A stretch of 9,406 bases of DNA. Origin: Desulfofustis sp. Its GTDB lineage: Bacteria; Desulfobacterota; Desulfobulbia; Desulfobulbales; Desulfocapsaceae. Where the stretch lies: NCBI GenBank assembly GCA_030145365.1, contig JAQYVS010000069.1, forward strand, positions 1-9,406, given 5' to 3'. Within the stretch, counting starts at the first letter, position 1, and every line of letters starts with the position of its first letter. The notes below the pieces were generated by a model. The model was given only the letters and a program-made list of their open reading frames with translations, was not told where the DNA came from and did not search any database. This document shows positions 6,457-9,406 of the stretch, piece by piece. Position numbers and translations under genes: made by a program.

Positions 6457-6935
6457 GAATTACTCCTATTTTTATCCTTTTTGATATCGAGAATATTCAA
6501 GATGAGCAACAGGCCAACACCAACACATATTGACGAGTCTGCCACATTAAATGCGGGCCAGTGATACGAACCTAGGTAAATATCGAGAAAGTCTATAACC
6601 GCTCCAAAACGAAGACGGTCTATAAGATTACCTAATGCCCCGGCTCCAACCATTGCAAAAGCAACTCGATACCATTGATCACGCATTTTGAAAGCGGCAA
6701 TGGTCAAGCCTATGACTGCTGCCGAGTTAACCGACACAAAAAACCAGTGGCGCAGCGGAGAGTCAACGGAGGCCAGCATTGAAAAGGCGGCCCCTTTGTT
6801 GGTAACGTGAACTAGATTAAACAGCCCGGGGATAATCTCTCGCATCTCATAGAGATTCATCGTAGAGATTATCCAGTACTTGCTCACCTGATCACAGGCG
6901 AGCAAGACGAGCACAATAAGAAAATAAAGACGCAC
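6453..6935 (-). CDS. lspA: Lipoprotein signal peptidase (signal peptidase II) LspA
   Basis: Inner-membrane aspartyl protease that removes the signal peptide from diacylglyceryl-modified prolipoproteins. The 160-residue length is typical. Four hydrophobic segments are visible, at about 4-22, 64-83, 92-106 and 134-150. Conserved stretches are DQVSKYW (15-21), VTNKGAAFSML (44-54), GNLIDRLRFGAVIDFLDI (102-119) and FNVADSSICVG (129-139). The catalytic pair should be Asp115 (VIDF) and Asp133 (VADS). The start is GTG at 6935-6933, eight bases after the ileS stop; only a weak AGGA, 12 bases upstream, is seen, so coupling to ileS translation is likely. A GTG seven codons further in is a less likely alternative, because it would shorten the first membrane segment. 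The ileS-lspA order is common in bacteria. Confidence 0.96.
   Translation of the reverse strand: MRLYFLIVLVLLACDQVSKYWIISTMNLYEMREIIPGLFNLVHVTNKGAAFSMLASVDSPLRHWFFVSVNSAAVIGLTIAAFKMRDQWYRVAFAMVGAGALGNLIDRLRFGAVIDFLDIYLGSYHWPAFNVADSSICVGVGLLLILNILDIKKDKNRSNS
6463..6467 (-). promoter_or_regulatory. Ribosome binding site of fabD
   Basis: AGGAG on the minus strand, six bases before the fabD ATG and inside the final codons of lspA. It indicates efficient fabD translation from the same mRNA as lspA. Confidence 0.65.
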
Positions 6936-6943
6936 GAGATTTT

Positions 6944-9406
6944 TTAATCCTGCAATTCCAACGAATCAACAACGCCAAAACAGCGCCTGCAGATAGTCGG
7001 ATGATCGGCAATCTGACCGACGCTCGTTGTGCGGTTCCAGCAGCGCTCACACTTGTCTCCTGTTGCTGTCCGAACGCCTATGAACAGCCCAGGCACCTCT
7101 TCGCTTTCCACCACCTCGAGCTTTCCAAACTGATCCTTTTCAATGAAACTCAATTGGGAAACGATTGAATTTTCCTTTAACATCTGCAATTTTGAAGTAA
7201 TCAATTCAGCAATGTCCCCTTCTGCAGCAATCAGTAATTCTGCTTCAAGCGGATGTCCGATTATCTTTTCAATTCGAGACTTTTCTAGTGCCCTGGTAAT
7301 TTCTGAGCGCAGTTTAATGAGATTTTTCCACTCCAATTCCGTCTGAGCATCAAGTCGGTTCGCCTTATTTTCGGCTGGAAATTCAGTGAAAAAGATAGAA
7401 TCATTCAAATCAGACTTCTGGTCTCTTCCCATCAAAGCATCCCAGGCCTCGGCTGCGGTAAAACAGAGAATGGGCGACATCAATTTAAGCAGCCCTGCGA
7501 TAATCTCGTACATCGCAGTCTGGGCTGATCTTCGTGATTTAGAATCTGTACCCGAGACGTATAGGCGATCCTTAATAACATCAAGGTAAAAGGAACTCAT
7601 GGTTATTCCGCAGAAATAATTCAAACCATGATAAATCGAATGAAACTCATATGCTTCATAAGAAGTTGCTATTTTCTCTTTGAGTTCCTCAAACCTGGCA
7701 AGAGCCCAGCGATCAAGTGCTTCCAGCTCTTCAATGGGTACACTCTGCGTTGCCGGATCAAAATCACTGAGATTGCCCAGAAAATAGCGGATGGTATTGC
7801 GGATTTTCCGATACGAATCAGTAACCTGACCAAGAATCTCATCGGAAACCTTGATGTCATCACGATAATCTTCGCTGGCCACCCAGAGACGGAGAATTTC
7901 GGCACCGTATTTTTCAATCACCTCTTGGGGAGCTACCACATTACCCACCGACTTCGACATCTTCTTGCCCTGGCCATCTACTACATAACCATGGGTCAGT
8001 ACTCCTTTATATGGAGCTCTGCCTCTGGTACCCACCGAAGTAAGCAGTGCACTGTGAAACCAGCCTCGATGCTGATCACTACCTTCGAGGTACAGATCGG
8101 CAGGCGAATTGAGTTCTTCCCTCTGTTCGCAAACCGCAGCATGGCTAACACCGGAGTCAAACCAGACATCGAGAATATCATTTTCCTTGATAAAATCTGA
8201 TGATCCGCAGGACTCGCATTGTAAGTCCTCCGGCAGAAAATCTGCCATTTCATGGCTGAACCAGGCATCCGCCCCTTCTTTGCTGAATAGGTTATTAATA
8301 TTTTCTATAACCCGGTCATTTTTAACGATCTCACCACAGGATTTGCAGCTGAATACGGTAATCGGTACACCCCAGGCCCGCTGCCTGGAAAGGCACCAGT
8401 CGGGACGGTTTTCAATCATTGAATAGATTCGCTGCATCCCCCAACCCGGCGTCCAGGTAACGTGCTTTATGTTATCCAGTGATTTGGCTCGCAACTCATT
8501 TTTTTCCATCGAAATAAACCACTGTGGCGTAGCCCGGTAAATAACCGGCTTTTTACAACGCCAGCAGTGTGGGTAACTGTGATGGATGTCACTCTGGTGA
8601 AGTAGTTGAGAAGATGCATCGAGGTCAGAGCATATATCGGCATTGACATCGGGTATCTGCTTACCGTCATACACACCAGCTTCCGAAGTAAAAACGCCCA
8701 TATCATCAACTGGAGACATGATATCAAGACCATACCGAAGTCCGGTCAGGTAATCGTCAGCCCCATGTCCCGGTGCTGTATGGACACAACCGGTTCCGGC
8801 ATCAAGCGTGACATAATCGGCCAACACCAGCAATGAATCCCGATCCATAAACGGATGATGACAACTTTTATTCTCAAGTCCAGCTGCCGGGAACGTAGCG
8901 GTTATGGAATAATCATCGATATCGAACTCCTCCATGACCCGGGAGACCAGTTCTTTGGCCATGATCAGTTTTTCTCCGCCAGCCTCGACAAGTGCATATT
9001 CAAAATCGGGATGGAAGGCTATTGCCTGATTCGCCGGCAAAGTCCAGGGAGTGGTGGTCCAGATGACCACGTTCAGATTGTCACCGCTAAGCTTGGGATC
9101 GACATCTGAAAGATCTGAATTTACGGGAAATTTAACGTAAATTGAAGGTGACGTGTGGTTGTGATATTCGACTTCTGCCTCGGCCAGAGCGGTCTCACAG
9201 GTGGAACACCAGTACACCGGTTTTTTACTCTTGACCACGGCTCCCGAAAGCAGAAATTTATTGAACTCCCGAGCAATTGTTGCCTCATAGTCGTAGGTCA
9301 TGGTCAGGTAAGGGTTGTCCCAGTCGCCGATCACACCTAAACGTCTGAATTCTTTTTTTTGCGTTTTAATCCATTTTTCCGCATACTTGCGACAGGCCCG
9401 GCGTTT
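6944..9406 (-). CDS. ileS: Isoleucyl-tRNA synthetase IleS, 5' end cut by window edge
   Basis: Class Ia aminoacyl-tRNA synthetase that charges tRNA-Ile in the cytoplasm and edits misactivated valine. The C-terminal 820 residues are visible and the frame stays open to base 9406, beginning KRRACRKYAEKW, a normal IleS internal sequence. About 110 N-terminal residues, including the HIGH motif, lie outside. Numbered from the first visible codon, it shows the CP1 editing motif TTTPWTLPAN (117-126) and HTAPGHGADDY (209-219, Asp217 for editing), DWCLSRQRAWGVP (336-348), the KMSKS loop GKKMSKS (480-486), the anticodon-binding region after about 530, and a C-terminal zinc finger CERCWN with CRRCF (Cys786, Cys789, Cys806, Cys809). 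The finger marks the standard bacterial type. GTG at 9334 is an internal codon, not the start. Confidence 0.97.
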   Translation of the reverse strand, partial: KRRACRKYAEKWIKTQKKEFRRLGVIGDWDNPYLTMTYDYEATIAREFNKFLLSGAVVKSKKPVYWCSTCETALAEAEVEYHNHTSPSIYVKFPVNSDLSDVDPKLSGDNLNVVIWTTTPWTLPANQAIAFHPDFEYALVEAGGEKLIMAKELVSRVMEEFDIDDYSITATFPAAGLENKSCHHPFMDRDSLLVLADYVTLDAGTGCVHTAPGHGADDYLTGLRYGLDIMSPVDDMGVFTSEAGVYDGKQIPDVNADICSDLDASSQLLHQSDIHHSYPHCWRCKKPVIYRATPQWFISMEKNELRAKSLDNIKHVTWTPGWGMQRIYSMIENRPDWCLSRQRAWGVPITVFSCKSCGEIVKNDRVIENINNLFSKEGADAWFSHEMADFLPEDLQCESCGSSDFIKENDILDVWFDSGVSHAAVCEQREELNSPADLYLEGSDQHRGWFHSALLTSVGTRGRAPYKGVLTHGYVVDGQGKKMSKSVGNVVAPQEVIEKYGAEILRLWVASEDYRDDIKVSDEILGQVTDSYRKIRNTIRYFLGNLSDFDPATQSVPIEELEALDRWALARFEELKEKIATSYEAYEFHSIYHGLNYFCGITMSSFYLDVIKDRLYVSGTDSKSRRSAQTAMYEIIAGLLKLMSPILCFTAAEAWDALMGRDQKSDLNDSIFFTEFPAENKANRLDAQTELEWKNLIKLRSEITRALEKSRIEKIIGHPLEAELLIAAEGDIAELITSKLQMLKENSIVSQLSFIEKDQFGKLEVVESEEVPGLFIGVRTATGDKCERCWNRTTSVGQIADHPTICRRCFGVVDSLELQD

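Noticed and set aside
7628..8200. Plus-strand open frame of 190 codons inside ileS
   Set aside because: Antisense to a conserved housekeeping gene without domain evidence.
9332..9334. GTG considered as the start of a shorter ileS
   Set aside because: The frame upstream stays open to the window edge and encodes a typical IleS sequence (KRRACRKYAEKW and onward), so the GTG is an internal valine.
9353..9360. Run of eight A on the coding strand of ileS, a possible slippage or frameshift site
   Set aside because: The run encodes ordinary lysine codons in a conserved IleS stretch (TQKKEF), the frame continues intact on both sides, and nothing downstream suggests a programmed frameshift.

Overview
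This window reads almost entirely on the minus strand. It holds nine tightly packed genes and no mobile element, RNA gene or CRISPR array that I can support. In transcription order (right to left) they are: the 3' part of ileS (isoleucyl-tRNA synthetase), lspA (lipoprotein signal peptidase), fabD (malonyl-CoA:ACP transacylase), then a full biotin cluster bioB-bioA-bioF-bioG-bioC-bioD. The last gene, bioD, runs off the left edge. Only one gap exceeds 20 bases: about 96 bases between fabD and bioB. All other junctions are overlaps of 4 to 8 bases or gaps of 3 to 8 bases.

The organism is a Gram-negative bacterium of moderate GC (by eye). My best guess is an anaerobic Desulfobacterota (deltaproteobacterial) lineage, perhaps near Desulfobulbales. 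This is inference, resting on the BioB variant, which has Ser in place of one classical [2Fe-2S] cysteine ligand and extra cysteines, as in anaerobe-type enzymes. The use of BioG rather than BioH and the ileS-lspA linkage are compatible but not decisive. No taxonomic marker gene is present.

Functionally, the right third (6453-9406) is housekeeping: isoleucine tRNA charging and lipoprotein signal peptide removal. fabD (5506-6456) overlaps lspA by four bases and makes malonyl-ACP. That is the substrate of BioC, which methylates it so that the fatty acid elongation machinery can build a pimeloyl chain. BioG then removes the methyl ester to give pimeloyl-ACP. BioF condenses this with alanine to KAPA, BioA transaminates KAPA to DAPA, BioD closes the ureido ring to dethiobiotin, and BioB inserts sulfur. 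The window therefore encodes every dedicated step from malonyl-ACP to biotin, apart from the elongation enzymes shared with fatty acid synthesis.

The gap before bioB holds a 26-bp imperfect palindrome with -10-like hexamers inside it, and is the only plausible place for separate control of the bio genes. I saw no clearly new biological system. The points most worth checking are the BioB cluster-ligand pattern, the operator-like palindrome, and the coupling of fabD to a biotin operon.
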